Program-made: the position numbers and the translations under genes
In this document: positions 8,769-16,592 of the stretch, in pieces
How positions within the stretch are numbered: position 1 is the stretch's first letter
Layout: every line of letters begins with the position of its first letter
Notes under the pieces: model-generated
The model's database searches: none
What the model was told of the DNA's origin: nothing
What the model saw: the letters and a program-made list of their open reading frames with translations, nothing else
Origin: a virus
IMG/VR virus record: IMGVR_UViG_3300045738_002026
Span: 1-33,675 of that record
Length of the DNA: 33,675 bases
Strand: one strand, 5' to 3'

Positions 8769-9710
8769 CTACTCTTCTATATCTAGGTAAGTAGTCGGCT
8801 CAGGCACTCCTGATAGGTCTTCCTTCTCTTCGCCATTTCCGAAGACAACTGAATTCAATAAAAATAACATTGAATTCCCTAATAGATTATTTGAGGCTGT
8901 TTGCTCCTCGCGAACCGCAGATACCTGGGCACTGATTGTTTCAAAACCATCTTTAATTCCTGCGGCCAACCCATTAGTATAATCACTAATATTTGACATT
9001 GTATTAGCAATTTCTATCATGCGCTCGTTTAGTGTATTGACTGCTCCAAGAAGCTCACCAAGATCCCCACTTTGGCTGGGTGTCGTTCCCACAGGTTTTG
9101 TAACCTGTGGCTTGGCGGCAAGCGTGACCTTCTTAATCTTTTGCTTGGCTTGCTTTGGGGCAGCTGCAATAGGCTTCTTCGGTGCAGCTTCTGCGACAGC
9201 TTCTGTGGCAGCTTCTGCGGCGGCAGCAGCAACGTCCACCTTACGAGGTCGCCCACGCTTCTTTCCGGTAGGCTTTTTGGGGGCGCTGGCAATCTTACTT
9301 TTCTTGGGGATTTCCTTTTCGATAGGTGTTTCTTCCACATCGATTTCACTACTTTCTTCAAGCGTTGCTGGATCACTTGTTGCTGGCCATGTTGGCGCTC
9401 CTGTGGCTTTCCCGCGAACGAAATCTTGAAGTTGCGTAATATAGTGCATTACTCCATCTCGGAAATATTCACTATCTATGGAATCTAGATCCGCCTCGAC
9501 GAATGGTCGTGGGTCTCTATCCCTATCCCCATTAACCTCGCTAGAGGGGACTTCTATTGCGCGTTCATGAACCCAAGACACTAAGGTCTTAAAATCCATC
9601 GTGTAGGCTTTGGCCGGAGCTAATTTCATGCCAATGATCGCCAGCTTCCGTACCTCTGCTCGGTCTAAATTCTCAAACATTTTCTTTGAATATTTAGCTC
9701 TTGTGGCCAT
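8769..9710 (-). CDS. AT-hook, Ala/Lys-rich putative DNA-binding protein, 313 aa
   Basis: Residues 1-110 are a folded-looking domain. A charged linker follows, containing a classic AT-hook core KKRGRPRK (about 150-157), which in other proteins inserts into the minor groove of A/T-rich DNA. Residues 160-210 are Ala/Pro/Lys low complexity. Residues 215-290 form a predicted helix with a hydrophobic end (LLGNSMLFLLNSVVF). GAGAGG precedes ATG by 7 bases, and the start overlaps the upstream gene by 17 bases. It is the last gene of the leftward operon and lies directly before the parS-centred dyad. A nucleoid-organising or partition-related role is possible but inferred; the enclosed fold is unassigned. 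Confidence 0.7.
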   Translation of the reverse strand: MATRAKYSKKMFENLDRAEVRKLAIIGMKLAPAKAYTMDFKTLVSWVHERAIEVPSSEVNGDRDRDPRPFVEADLDSIDSEYFRDGVMHYITQLQDFVRGKATGAPTWPATSDPATLEESSEIDVEETPIEKEIPKKSKIASAPKKPTGKKRGRPRKVDVAAAAAEAATEAVAEAAPKKPIAAAPKQAKQKIKKVTLAAKPQVTKPVGTTPSQSGDLGELLGAVNTLNERMIEIANTMSNISDYTNGLAAGIKDGFETISAQVSAVREEQTASNNLLGNSMLFLLNSVVFGNGEEKEDLSGVPEPTTYLDIEE

Positions 9711-10002
9711 TTTGTTCCTCTCTTAATTGTTGATGGCAGTAGATGACTACTCCATCTGTGTGGCGATAACAATTGCCATCGCACGGCAGACTTAACATAT
9801 TTCTGTGTTCCTTTATATATAGCATGATTTCATCACGCATACAGTTAAATGGGCTTTCCATAACTTCGTCAGTCTTATACGACAAAAGCTCTTGAATTTG
9901 CTCGGGATTATCGTCTTCATGAATAGCTATACGCTTGCCATGATTTTCCCAGGCAATATGAGTAAGCTCCAGTGGTCTTAATTTAGGGTGTTTCAATTTC
10001 AT
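9694..10002 (-). CDS. Conserved-looking small protein, 102 aa, unknown function
   Basis: This is a hydrophilic protein with a C-terminal Cys/His cluster (C-DGN-C-YRH, then YCH near residues 74-90) that could bind a metal. The start ATG lies inside the end of the RusA-like gene, a 20-base overlap. The 3' end overlaps the AT-hook gene by 17 bases. No clear ribosome site is seen, so translational coupling is likely. No family recognised. Confidence 0.6.
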   Translation of the reverse strand: MKLKHPKLRPLELTHIAWENHGKRIAIHEDDNPEQIQELLSYKTDEVMESPFNCMRDEIMLYIKEHRNMLSLPCDGNCYRHTDGVVIYCHQQLREEQNGHKS

Positions 10003-10414
10003 AAACTTTGGCTTTTATTCCGGTGAATCCGAATGTTGGCCCGTCTAGCTTCTGAACAGATACTTCCAAAAAACAAGAGTCGTCTATCCCTAAACACCAA
10101 GAAAGTAAATCCTCAACTATTTTTATTAAATTTGAAACATCCTTTCTTTTGTATTTTGTTTTTGCTTTTTTGGGCCACCCCTTGTTGAACAGCGACGGTA
10201 GGTAAAACTCCAATCGAAGTGCATAAGGGGTGTTCTGGTCTAATGGGGGGTCATCCCATAAAATTTGCTTGGCCAGTTCAGCGCTAGCTTTGGCTTTGAA
10301 TTTTTTCATCTCACTAGATGGTCTGGGACCACGTGTAGTGTAGATATACATACTGTTTACTGAGGGCGGCAAAATTGATATTTCTGCTTGAAATACACAC
10401 TTACGATCCGTCAT
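9983..10414 (-). CDS. rusA-like: RusA-family Holliday junction resolvase, 143 aa
   Basis: RusA-type enzymes are small dimeric nucleases that resolve four-way junctions. The sequence has the family layout: an N-terminal strand with PPSVNSMY (residues 16-23), then KRKDVSNLIKIVEDLL (89-104) corresponding to the D-x-D-N-x-x-K core, then GIDDSCFLEVSVQK (109-122). Candidate metal ligands are D92, D102, D111 and D112. A basic stretch (KKAKTKYKRK) precedes the active site. The length fits the family. It overlaps the upstream gene by 14 bases and the downstream gene by 20. It probably removes branches from recombining phage DNA before packaging. Confidence 0.82.
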   Translation of the reverse strand: MTDRKCVFQAEISILPPSVNSMYIYTTRGPRPSSEMKKFKAKASAELAKQILWDDPPLDQNTPYALRLEFYLPSLFNKGWPKKAKTKYKRKDVSNLIKIVEDLLSWCLGIDDSCFLEVSVQKLDGPTFGFTGIKAKVYEIETP

Positions 10415-10979
10415 CGATTACTCGTTTATAGGCTGTGTGAAACCCAGGTTCCACAGTTGACCGCGCATCTATACTAGAATTTTTTTGCTTATAAAACTCT
10501 TGGGGGTTATCATCCTGCGTTCTTAGCCACAGTTCCCTACCAATACGGTCCATAGCCCTCTTATATTTATCTCTCCGCTCTTGCTGCATAGCCAGCTTAG
10601 CCTTGAAATATGTATAATCTCTTAGAGCCCCAACGTAGTCAGAATCTGTAATTACAGCAGCTTTACGCTGTTCTGCGTTTTTCAGTGAAGAATCGTTGTG
10701 GACTTTTTGTGTTGCGGTAGCGTGTATTTGCTCAAGCCGTGCCTTACTGACTATAACAAACCCAATATCAGTTGCTATTTGATCGGTAATATAATCGTAG
10801 AACGCCAAGAACTCATCGTAGAGATCTTTTAATGCTGGTGCGTCTAGACCACTGATGGAACCTCTTATTTTTGGTTCCTCTCCTGGAGGATTGGTGTCGG
10901 GATTAAATCCCGTTTTCTTAAGATCCTCTTCTAGTGTGCTCCTTAGCTCCAGAAAAAGATCTTTCTTCTCCTGGGACAT
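10401..10979 (-). CDS. Helical protein of unknown function, 192 aa
   Basis: This is a mostly alpha-helical, highly charged protein with an unstructured Pro/Gly linker near residues 26-40 and a long helical stretch at about 75-155 (AKLAMQQERRDKYKRAMDR). AAGGAGG, which overlaps the stop of the Cas4-like gene, gives a strong start. Its place between the Cas4-like nuclease and RusA suggests a recombination or repair accessory, but no motif supports a named function. Confidence 0.65.
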   Translation of the reverse strand: MSQEKKDLFLELRSTLEEDLKKTGFNPDTNPPGEEPKIRGSISGLDAPALKDLYDEFLAFYDYITDQIATDIGFVIVSKARLEQIHATATQKVHNDSSLKNAEQRKAAVITDSDYVGALRDYTYFKAKLAMQQERRDKYKRAMDRIGRELWLRTQDDNPQEFYKQKNSSIDARSTVEPGFHTAYKRVIDDGS

Positions 10980-10991
10980 ACTGTTTCCTCC

Positions 10992-11690
10992 TTAACTAAG
11001 GTCTGGTTCACATACGTGATAGAACTTGCATGAACGGCATTTATATTTGTCAATTTCTTGTGGGGGCGGCTCATCTCGTTCTACATGGTCTTCCACGTAG
11101 CCTATAACCCCTGTAATTTCCTCCCAGATTTCATTAGAGAACTCTACTTTGAACAGCCTCTTTGTTCCCGTTGCTCGGTTAACATAAAGAAGCTGTGTTC
11201 TGGGAATGTCTAAAGCAAACATGTAACAATGGATTTGCCATATATGCTCTATCTTGGGCTGGACTAAAGTCCGGTAGACAGTCTCTCCTACAGTCTTAAT
11301 TTCTAGTACCCAGTCTTCATTTCGGAATACCCCGTCACAATGTCCATAGATATTTAGGTCGGGAAACTCCACCGCTACTTCTGATTCGAACCCATCAATA
11401 TTACTGAAGTATTCTTGAATCATATCGTGGAGTGCGTGCCCCATGTCAAAAAGCATACGCAGATCCGCATGGATTCTAGACCTAGGCTCCGCCCCAATTC
11501 TGTCGTAGTACATAGACCGCTTGCACCCTTTTATGGATGATGGGTGATAGTGGCCTATTTTTCTAGTCCAAGGTTTCGTGTTTTCATTCTCAAGTAAACA
11601 CTCAAACTCTGTTGCAATATTGAAGCTTCTATTTTTCCTTGGTTGCTTGCCACGGAGACATCGAATCGGCATTAAATTTTTATCACTCAT
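10992..11690 (-). CDS. Cas4/RecB-like PD-(D/E)XK nuclease with Fe-S cysteines, 232 aa
   Basis: The protein has the Cas4/AddB-type arrangement. One cysteine comes early (C56 in SSIKGCKRSMYY) and three at the end (C218, C221 and C227 in CRSCKFYHVC), as expected for a [4Fe-4S] cluster. The nuclease core lies between them: H85 in GHALH, D119 in GHCDG, E130-x-K132 in VLEIKT, and the QxxxY motif (Q152-Y156). All core residues are intact, so it should be an active 5'-3' exonuclease or flap nuclease. No cas genes or CRISPR array are nearby, so the context is phage recombination and end processing rather than spacer acquisition. The start overlaps the upstream gene by 4 bases. Confidence 0.82.
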   Translation of the reverse strand: MSDKNLMPIRCLRGKQPRKNRSFNIATEFECLLENENTKPWTRKIGHYHPSSIKGCKRSMYYDRIGAEPRSRIHADLRMLFDMGHALHDMIQEYFSNIDGFESEVAVEFPDLNIYGHCDGVFRNEDWVLEIKTVGETVYRTLVQPKIEHIWQIHCYMFALDIPRTQLLYVNRATGTKRLFKVEFSNEIWEEITGVIGYVEDHVERDEPPPQEIDKYKCRSCKFYHVCEPDLS

Positions 11691-12448
11691 AATCCCCTCT
11701 TGGCTACCTCTAGAAAGAAGCAGTAGCTGACCAGGGCGTAGGTTGTTTGTGATGTCTCAACCAACGCACAATTATTATCTGCAATCCAATCGACCAGCCC
11801 CGTACCAATAGAAAGGGACTTCTTATTCTTACAGTTCAAAATCTTTTTATCTGCAAACTCCTCAAACACCTCCTCAGTGAACTCTTGTGCCGGGATGAGT
11901 ACGACCTCTTCTTTTCTGCCAATTCCTACAATGTACGCTGGGACCTTTCCTTGTTGGTACGCCTGCTTGGTCAGAAATAGAAGATCTTTGATAGAAACGA
12001 CTTGTCGTGGGGAGTTTGTTGTCTTTGCTTCTATGAGGAGTTTTGGGGTTACGACATCTCTTTTGCTACCCCATCTAGACCCAGAGGCTGGTTGGCGTTT
12101 ACCATCCACATCTTTGGCTATTTTTTCTTCCTGTTTCTTACTTCGTTTGTGGTTGGACAACACTGCACTGGCCTCCTTTATTAGGTTGTAATAATTCTCT
12201 TCATCAAAAATATGCTCCTCTGACTTTTCCCATAGCATTCGCCCGAGGATCATTCTGATAAGCTCAAGATCTTTTTCCTCTATATAAGACAGGACCGCAA
12301 GCCCGCTTTGCACATGTGTTATGTTGAATAGGTCTTCATTTTTACTTGCGTATGGAATTTTGTGCATACACAAACCAGGTAGAAATGGAAGACCATCAAC
12401 GACACACTTTGCGAACTTGGGTCCAACTCTTACACAGACTTTAGCCAT
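11687..12448 (-). CDS. Hjc-like PD-(D/E)XK nuclease, 253 aa
   Basis: Residues 117-175 carry GKRQPASGSRWGSKRDVV, then LLIEAKTTNS, then a helix and GKVPAYIVGI. This matches the archaeal-type Hjc resolvase pattern also common in phages: the G-S entry loop, D130 in KRDVV, E-x-K (E139, K141) and a following Ser. Residues 1-110 and the C-terminal 75 residues are extensions without a recognised fold and make it roughly twice the length of a minimal Hjc. The start overlaps the RecA-like gene by 8 bases. It may cut branched intermediates made by its neighbour. The catalytic core looks intact, but the exact substrate is inferred. Confidence 0.7.
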   Translation of the reverse strand: MAKVCVRVGPKFAKCVVDGLPFLPGLCMHKIPYASKNEDLFNITHVQSGLAVLSYIEEKDLELIRMILGRMLWEKSEEHIFDEENYYNLIKEASAVLSNHKRSKKQEEKIAKDVDGKRQPASGSRWGSKRDVVTPKLLIEAKTTNSPRQVVSIKDLLFLTKQAYQQGKVPAYIVGIGRKEEVVLIPAQEFTEEVFEEFADKKILNCKNKKSLSIGTGLVDWIADNNCALVETSQTTYALVSYCFFLEVAKRGL

Positions 12449-13502
12449 TCCCAGTTGTTTTCCCTAAGACGGCCTGTCTAACTTCCTCACAAAGTTTCGG
12501 GGATTCCTTCAGCATCGTAACGACACCAGCGATTCCTCCCTTTACTTTGTCGGTATAGTCCAAAATATAGTAAACAGGCCCCGAGCTTTTAATGACCCCA
12601 AGAGACTTCGCAGTGTTTGCAAGGTCTTCGATTAGGTCAACTCCCTGGTTGAATATGAAAGAATATCCGCCCTCAGCACCTTCACTGACACCGTGCTTTC
12701 CTTTACTAATTTTCCATTTAATTTCTTTACCTATCTTCTCACCACCAGACTTTATGGTACTGCCTACTCGCAAATGGAGATCAACGGCCTTCGCATGTTT
12801 TAAGGCGTAGCCCCCTCCTTGAGAATATGGGAAATACTTAGCCGTCCTTGCATCAATATTTGCTCGCACGGGGTTGATCATAATAACGCACGTTTTATTT
12901 GGGGTTCCATCGTCTTCTATTTTTCGCATAGCGCTGTAGAATTTTTGACAGAATGTGGCCATGAGAGATGCCCAAGTAGCTATTCTAGCGTCCTCGTGCA
13001 ACTTCTTCTTTACATTGTCTTTTGTCTCACCAGAGCCAAGCTCATTTATGATCATGAGTTGAAATTTGTTGGCTCTAATTAAATCCAACATGGCGGTTAG
13101 AAGTGATTCTGCTGGTTGATCTAGTGCTTCTTCATTGCCCACATCGATGAACATCAGGTTACCAACGTCCATGTCAATGCCACACATCTCCATAAATGGG
13201 ATATCCGGTTTATAGCCAAAACTCATCCAAGCGATATTGGCTTTCTCCTCATATGTTTTCTGTACCTGCGCCATAATCAGATTAGACAAATAGTCCTTTC
13301 CAGCCCCATCTGGCCCAAACAATTGGTGCATGGACCCGCCTGGGAAACCACCGTTTAGAGCGAGATCCAGGCTTAAAATCCCTGTTGGGAGCCTGGTAGC
13401 GAATGGCGCAATGACTTCCGACATTTGTGAGATTTTGGCCGCCCCACCCAGGTCTTTTTGTATGGCATGGATGAGCTTAGACAGGTTGTCTTTTTTGGAC
13501 AT
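12441..13502 (-). CDS. RecA-like recombinase homologue with altered ATPase motifs, 353 aa
   Basis: The chosen start is ATG at 13502, with GGAGG 6 bases upstream and the previous stop 1 base away. An earlier in-frame ATG at 13520 lies inside the upstream gene. The alignment to RecA is clear over the core: LPTGILSLDLALNGGFPGG, the P-loop region, MINPVRANI for FINQIRMKI, and GGGYALKHAKAVDLHLR for the GG-NALKFYASVRLDIRR region. Key residues differ. The P-loop reads GPDGAGKD (K69, D70), so the usual Thr/Ser is Asp. The position of RecA E96 is in MSFGYKPD. Walker B reads LMIINE, with Asn for Asp. The Gln of INQ is Pro. Either it is a non-hydrolysing filament or mediator, or its chemistry is unusual. 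Confidence 0.75.
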   Translation of the reverse strand: MSKKDNLSKLIHAIQKDLGGAAKISQMSEVIAPFATRLPTGILSLDLALNGGFPGGSMHQLFGPDGAGKDYLSNLIMAQVQKTYEEKANIAWMSFGYKPDIPFMEMCGIDMDVGNLMFIDVGNEEALDQPAESLLTAMLDLIRANKFQLMIINELGSGETKDNVKKKLHEDARIATWASLMATFCQKFYSAMRKIEDDGTPNKTCVIMINPVRANIDARTAKYFPYSQGGGYALKHAKAVDLHLRVGSTIKSGGEKIGKEIKWKISKGKHGVSEGAEGGYSFIFNQGVDLIEDLANTAKSLGVIKSSGPVYYILDYTDKVKGGIAGVVTMLKESPKLCEEVRQAVLGKTTGNG

Positions 13503-13503
13503 A

Positions 13504-13779
13504 TTAGTCCTCCGACGCATTCCGAAGGGCGATTAGTTCATTCAATTCCTCAATTCCCTCCTTGAGTTCGTCAATTCTCTCAGCGTTGTAGATTCCTCTA
13601 CCATCTGTGTGTTTGAATTCAATTTCTAGGTTGTAAAGCTCTTTGACTTTGCTCTCTTTTAGGGCGTCCAGAGCCTCCCCTGAGGCGACCTTCTCTAAGG
13701 CCTCCTCCTCATCACTGGCCATCCCAGAACGCATTAGGTCGTCAATCAGAGCCTGTGGGACTGCATATTTCGTCTTCAT
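13504..13779 (-). CDS. Small acidic helical protein, 91 aa, unknown
   Basis: GGGAGG lies 8 bases before ATG. The protein is charged and helical, with two Glu/Lys-rich helices (about 23-55 and 66-86) and a short GRGIYN turn between them. It ends 1 base before the RecA-like start, and its last codons contain that gene's ribosome site, so the pair is translationally linked. It could be an accessory factor of the recombinase, but no family is recognised. Confidence 0.65.
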   Translation of the reverse strand: MKTKYAVPQALIDDLMRSGMASDEEEALEKVASGEALDALKESKVKELYNLEIEFKHTDGRGIYNAERIDELKEGIEELNELIALRNASED

Positions 13780-13794
13780 CTAACTTCCTCCCTT

Positions 13795-14010
13795 CTACTG
13801 ATATTTTGTTTGTTCCGGGACTCCATTACCGCTAATAATCTCCTTATCGATAAGTTTGCACTCATCGCGGACAGAGGGGTGCCACTCACTTTTGACATGG
13901 CCCCCGGCTTCATAATTTTCCCGAGCCCATCCACGAAAAGTTTTCTCCTCATCGGGCTCTAACATCCTGTAATAACTGTCGGGCATAGCCCCCATATACT
14001 TATCTTCCAT
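13795..14010 (-). CDS. Small conserved-type phage protein, 71 aa, unknown
   Basis: The chosen start is ATG at 14010, preceded by AAGGGAGG at 6 bases. In-frame upstream ATGs at 14034 and 14079 lack ribosome sites, and using the latter would create a larger overlap. The core FRGWARENYEAGGHVKSEWHPSVRDECKLID resembles a widespread short phage protein pattern (RxWARxNY...WHPVxxxEC) of unknown function. It is part of the run of small genes after DNA polymerase. Confidence 0.65.
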   Translation of the reverse strand: MEDKYMGAMPDSYYRMLEPDEEKTFRGWARENYEAGGHVKSEWHPSVRDECKLIDKEIISGNGVPEQTKYQ

Positions 14011-14045
14011 AGCTGCCTCCCTTGTAATATTCATGAATACTACTT

Positions 14046-14306
14046 TTATAGATCGAGGGCTAGCTGGTCGGGTTCCCATTCGAAATAGAACCTTGGTTGA
14101 TGTTGGAATTTCAAAGAGCCCTTCTCACCATTGCTTATTTTTCGCACTACTACGAAGGGGGCCATAAAACCTGTTACTTCAAAATTCTCTGAGAGTTCCT
14201 TGGTATCCCAGACAGTTCCGTACCTAGCTTCTAGAGTCTTACGATCCGCAGCGTTACTGTTTATCTCTTCTACCATTTCTTGTCTGGCTAGTTCTGTTTC
14301 GTCCAT
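14046..14306 (-). CDS. Small phage protein, 86 aa, unknown
   Basis: The start is ATG at 14306, with AAGGGAGG 5 bases upstream. It shares one base with the preceding stop (TAATG). An earlier ATG at 14330 lacks a ribosome site and lies within the upstream gene. The N-terminus is helical. The C-terminal half (FEVTGFMAPFVVVRKISNG, then SLKFQHQPRFYF) is a beta-rich module of a type I associate with short phage proteins. Function unknown. Confidence 0.65.
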   Translation of the reverse strand: MDETELARQEMVEEINSNAADRKTLEARYGTVWDTKELSENFEVTGFMAPFVVVRKISNGEKGSLKFQHQPRFYFEWEPDQLALDL

Positions 14307-14572
14307 TATGCCTCCCTTACCCAGTGCCATCCATGATGTGTAAACCCATACTCGTCAGATAACCAATCAGTTATCACTTCTGAGCCCAATATTACCAAGC
14401 CTGGTTCCCGGCTTTCACTTCTGTATTCTTCTAGTATATGTTTCGGTAATACTACGATCTCAGGCAACCCAGAGGTAGTTAGGGCCTTTGAGTATTCCTC
14501 ATCTTCTAGGTCCGTGTCCCCGAAGTCCCATCGGACTTTTACTGTACTCGATTGTACTGTTGTTTTGGTCAT
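14306..14572 (-). CDS. Small protein, 88 aa, unknown
   Basis: ATG overlaps the PolA stop codon (ATGA), with GGAAGGA just upstream, so translation is coupled to PolA. The protein is acidic, with a beta strand segment (TVKVRWDFG), a hydrophobic core (GLPEIVVLPKHILEEY and GLVILGSEVITDWL) and an aromatic C-terminus (YGFTHHGWHWVREA). No family recognised. Confidence 0.65.
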   Translation of the reverse strand: MTKTTVQSSTVKVRWDFGDTDLEDEEYSKALTTSGLPEIVVLPKHILEEYRSESREPGLVILGSEVITDWLSDEYGFTHHGWHWVREA

Positions 14573-16455
14573 TTACATTCCTTCCAGTTTTCCCCATATT
14601 TGCTTGATGTTTCCAAAGGAACAATCAGATCGAAATCAAAGGGGTGCGTCATCAGTTCTACGACGCGCTGGTTAAATTCAACGTTATCTACAAATTCATC
14701 AGGGACGGAGAAAACTATTTCATCGTGTACCTGAATCAACATTTTGGTCCCAGACATTTCAATAAGCGGGTCTTCCCACAAACGAATCATCGCAAGCCTT
14801 GTAATATCCGCAGCACTCCCCTGGATAGGTGAATTTTTGACCTGTCGTTCTGCGTCACTCCTATCTCTATTGCTATTCGAGTGGAGCCCAGGGACTAACC
14901 TGCGCCTACCCAAGATAGTTGAGCAATAACCTACGTCAGCCGCTTTCGAGATGGCGCTTTTGAAATACTTGGTTATTTTTGGGAATGTGGAGAAGTATTG
15001 GCGGATTAACATTTTAGCTTCATCAATGGAGCAACTTAGAGTGTCAGCCAAACGCCCAGACCCCTGGCCGTACATCAGGCCAAAATTGATGGCTTTCGCA
15101 CTAGTTCGACACTTGAGTAGTTTCTGCTCCCCATCGGACAGTTCTTCCCCGTCGTCATCTTTCTTTCTGGCTGCCATAATATCCTCGTATGGCACCTTAA
15201 ACATTTTAGCTGCTGTGCTCGTATGCACATCCTGCCCACTCTTAATTGCATTTATGAGTGCGTCATCCCCCGAAAAATGCGCCAAAATACGCATCTCTAA
15301 TTGGGAATAATCAGCTGCGAACAGGCTAGTTCCATTAGACGACACGAAAGCATTTCGAATAAACCTGGGTTGGTTTTGTAGGTTCGGGACTGAGGAGCTT
15401 AGCCTTCCGGTGCGGGCACCAGTTTGGTTAAACGTCGCATGAATACGGTTATCGGTATGAATCTCTTTGAGTAGATTCGTGATATATGTACCTAGTTTTT
15501 TGTCTATCTCACGGTAGCGTCTTATGGCTCTTGCATATTCACACCCCTTTTTATCCCACTTTGACAATGTCGCGTCATTTAGCTGTGCTGCACCTTTGTC
15601 TGTGTAAGATACGGGTTTGTATCCTAGTTGCCCAAAGAACAATTCCGACAATTCTTTATTTGAATTTGGGTTTACGTAGAGTTTGCCCATTGACCTACCA
15701 AGCCATTTTTGTATTTTTACTAATTCTTCTTCGATGGCGGGGGCCTGTTCAAGCAAAGCTTCCTTATCGATCTCTATCCCTTCGTATTCCATTTCAAACA
15801 GAATTCGTGTGTAAGGGACTTCTGTCTTAAAGAAGTAGTCCCACAAAGTTTGGTAGCCATTTTTTGCTGGGAGTGTCTTAAGTTCTTCTTGTAATACAAT
15901 GAACAATTTGTACGTTGCATACGCATCCAAGGACGCATAGCTGGTAGCAAGTTCCTCATTGGCAGGGTCAAGAAAAACTTCTTCGTAAGATCGTTTTCGT
16001 AATTGTTTAGCAAACAATTCGTTGAACGGGGTCATTTCAATTCCCAGGTATTGTTTTGCTAACGGCTTTAGTCCATGTGCCTCTATCTCGTCGATTAACG
16101 TGTGCATAACCATAGTATCGTAGATACGGTAGTGGTTCCTCACACAATGACGGTTCAGGTTTATGCCTGAATTTAATAACATCCACTGGTCAAAATTTGC
16201 GTTATGCGCAATGAGTTTTACTTCCGGGTTCTCAAGGAAATCCTTGAAATACGGAAACATTTCTGGATAAACACAGTAACGAGATTTTCCATTACTGAGA
16301 GCTAAAAGAACCGCACGGTCTCTTGATCTTGATAAACCAGTTGTTTCCGTATCATACGCAAGTATTTTCTCGTTTTGGTATTCACTCAAAACCGCGTATG
16401 CCTGCTCCGGTGTTTTCACAGAAATCGGCGTTGGAAGAAGCGTAAACATCCCCAT
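14569..16455 (-). CDS. polA-like: Family A DNA polymerase with 3'-5' exonuclease, 628 aa
   Basis: This is the replicative polymerase. The proofreading domain is intact: ExoI AYDTETTGL (D35, E37), ExoII AHNANFD (N85-D89), ExoIII YASLD (Y173, D177). The polymerase domain has motif A AADYSQLEMR (D382), motif B R450-TSA-K454-AIN-F458-GLMYG, and motif C QVHDE (H577-E579). There is no 5'-3' exonuclease domain, as in many phage enzymes. F458 is the position of E. coli F762, so this is the Phe type rather than the Tyr type found in T7. AAGGAGGG lies 6-7 bases before ATG. The 127-base leader upstream is highly structured and may control expression. Confidence 0.97.
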   Translation of the reverse strand: MGMFTLLPTPISVKTPEQAYAVLSEYQNEKILAYDTETTGLSRSRDRAVLLALSNGKSRYCVYPEMFPYFKDFLENPEVKLIAHNANFDQWMLLNSGINLNRHCVRNHYRIYDTMVMHTLIDEIEAHGLKPLAKQYLGIEMTPFNELFAKQLRKRSYEEVFLDPANEELATSYASLDAYATYKLFIVLQEELKTLPAKNGYQTLWDYFFKTEVPYTRILFEMEYEGIEIDKEALLEQAPAIEEELVKIQKWLGRSMGKLYVNPNSNKELSELFFGQLGYKPVSYTDKGAAQLNDATLSKWDKKGCEYARAIRRYREIDKKLGTYITNLLKEIHTDNRIHATFNQTGARTGRLSSSVPNLQNQPRFIRNAFVSSNGTSLFAADYSQLEMRILAHFSGDDALINAIKSGQDVHTSTAAKMFKVPYEDIMAARKKDDDGEELSDGEQKLLKCRTSAKAINFGLMYGQGSGRLADTLSCSIDEAKMLIRQYFSTFPKITKYFKSAISKAADVGYCSTILGRRRLVPGLHSNSNRDRSDAERQVKNSPIQGSAADITRLAMIRLWEDPLIEMSGTKMLIQVHDEIVFSVPDEFVDNVEFNQRVVELMTHPFDFDLIVPLETSSKYGENWKECK

Positions 16456-16483
16456 CAGAATCCCTCCTTGTGTTGTGATGAAA

Positions 16484-16592
16484 TTGGGTAGGAAGCACCA
16501 GCCCCCTTCTAAACAAATGAAGAAACTCGCCGTCTACACGGTGAATGAGGACTGGTGCAATGTCCTACCCAAACAGTTTTACTTAGAAGGGG
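16484..16592 (-). ncRNA. Predicted pseudoknotted leader RNA between SSB and DNA polymerase genes
   Basis: Stem P1 has a perfect 10-bp part (16484-16493 with 16563-16572, TTGGGTAGGA/TCCTACCCAA). A 1x4 internal loop follows, then a perfect 7-bp part (16495-16501 with 16552-16558, GCACCAG/CTGGTGC). Helix P2 pairs the loop segment 16503-16512 with 16583-16592 outside P1 (CCCCTTCTAA/TTAGAAGGGG, 10 bp). That makes an H-type pseudoknot whose helices could stack. A small hairpin CCGT-GTAG-ACGG sits in the loop. P2 includes the SSB stop codon, and the polymerase ribosome site begins 15 bases after P1. It may be a translational operator, a processing site or an RNA-stability element. No known RNA family is claimed. 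Confidence 0.6.

Noticed and set aside
10326-10342. CCACGTG near 10330 as a second parS
   Set aside because: Only the core CACGTG matches; flanks do not fit the 16-bp consensus and it lies inside the RusA-like gene.
11004-11690. Cas4-like gene as part of a CRISPR-Cas system
   Set aside because: No repeats, cas1 or cas2 are present; Cas4-like nucleases are common in phage recombination operons.
13503-13520. Upstream ATG for the RecA-like gene
   Set aside because: It would overlap the previous gene and ignores the GGAGG 6 bases before ATG 13502.
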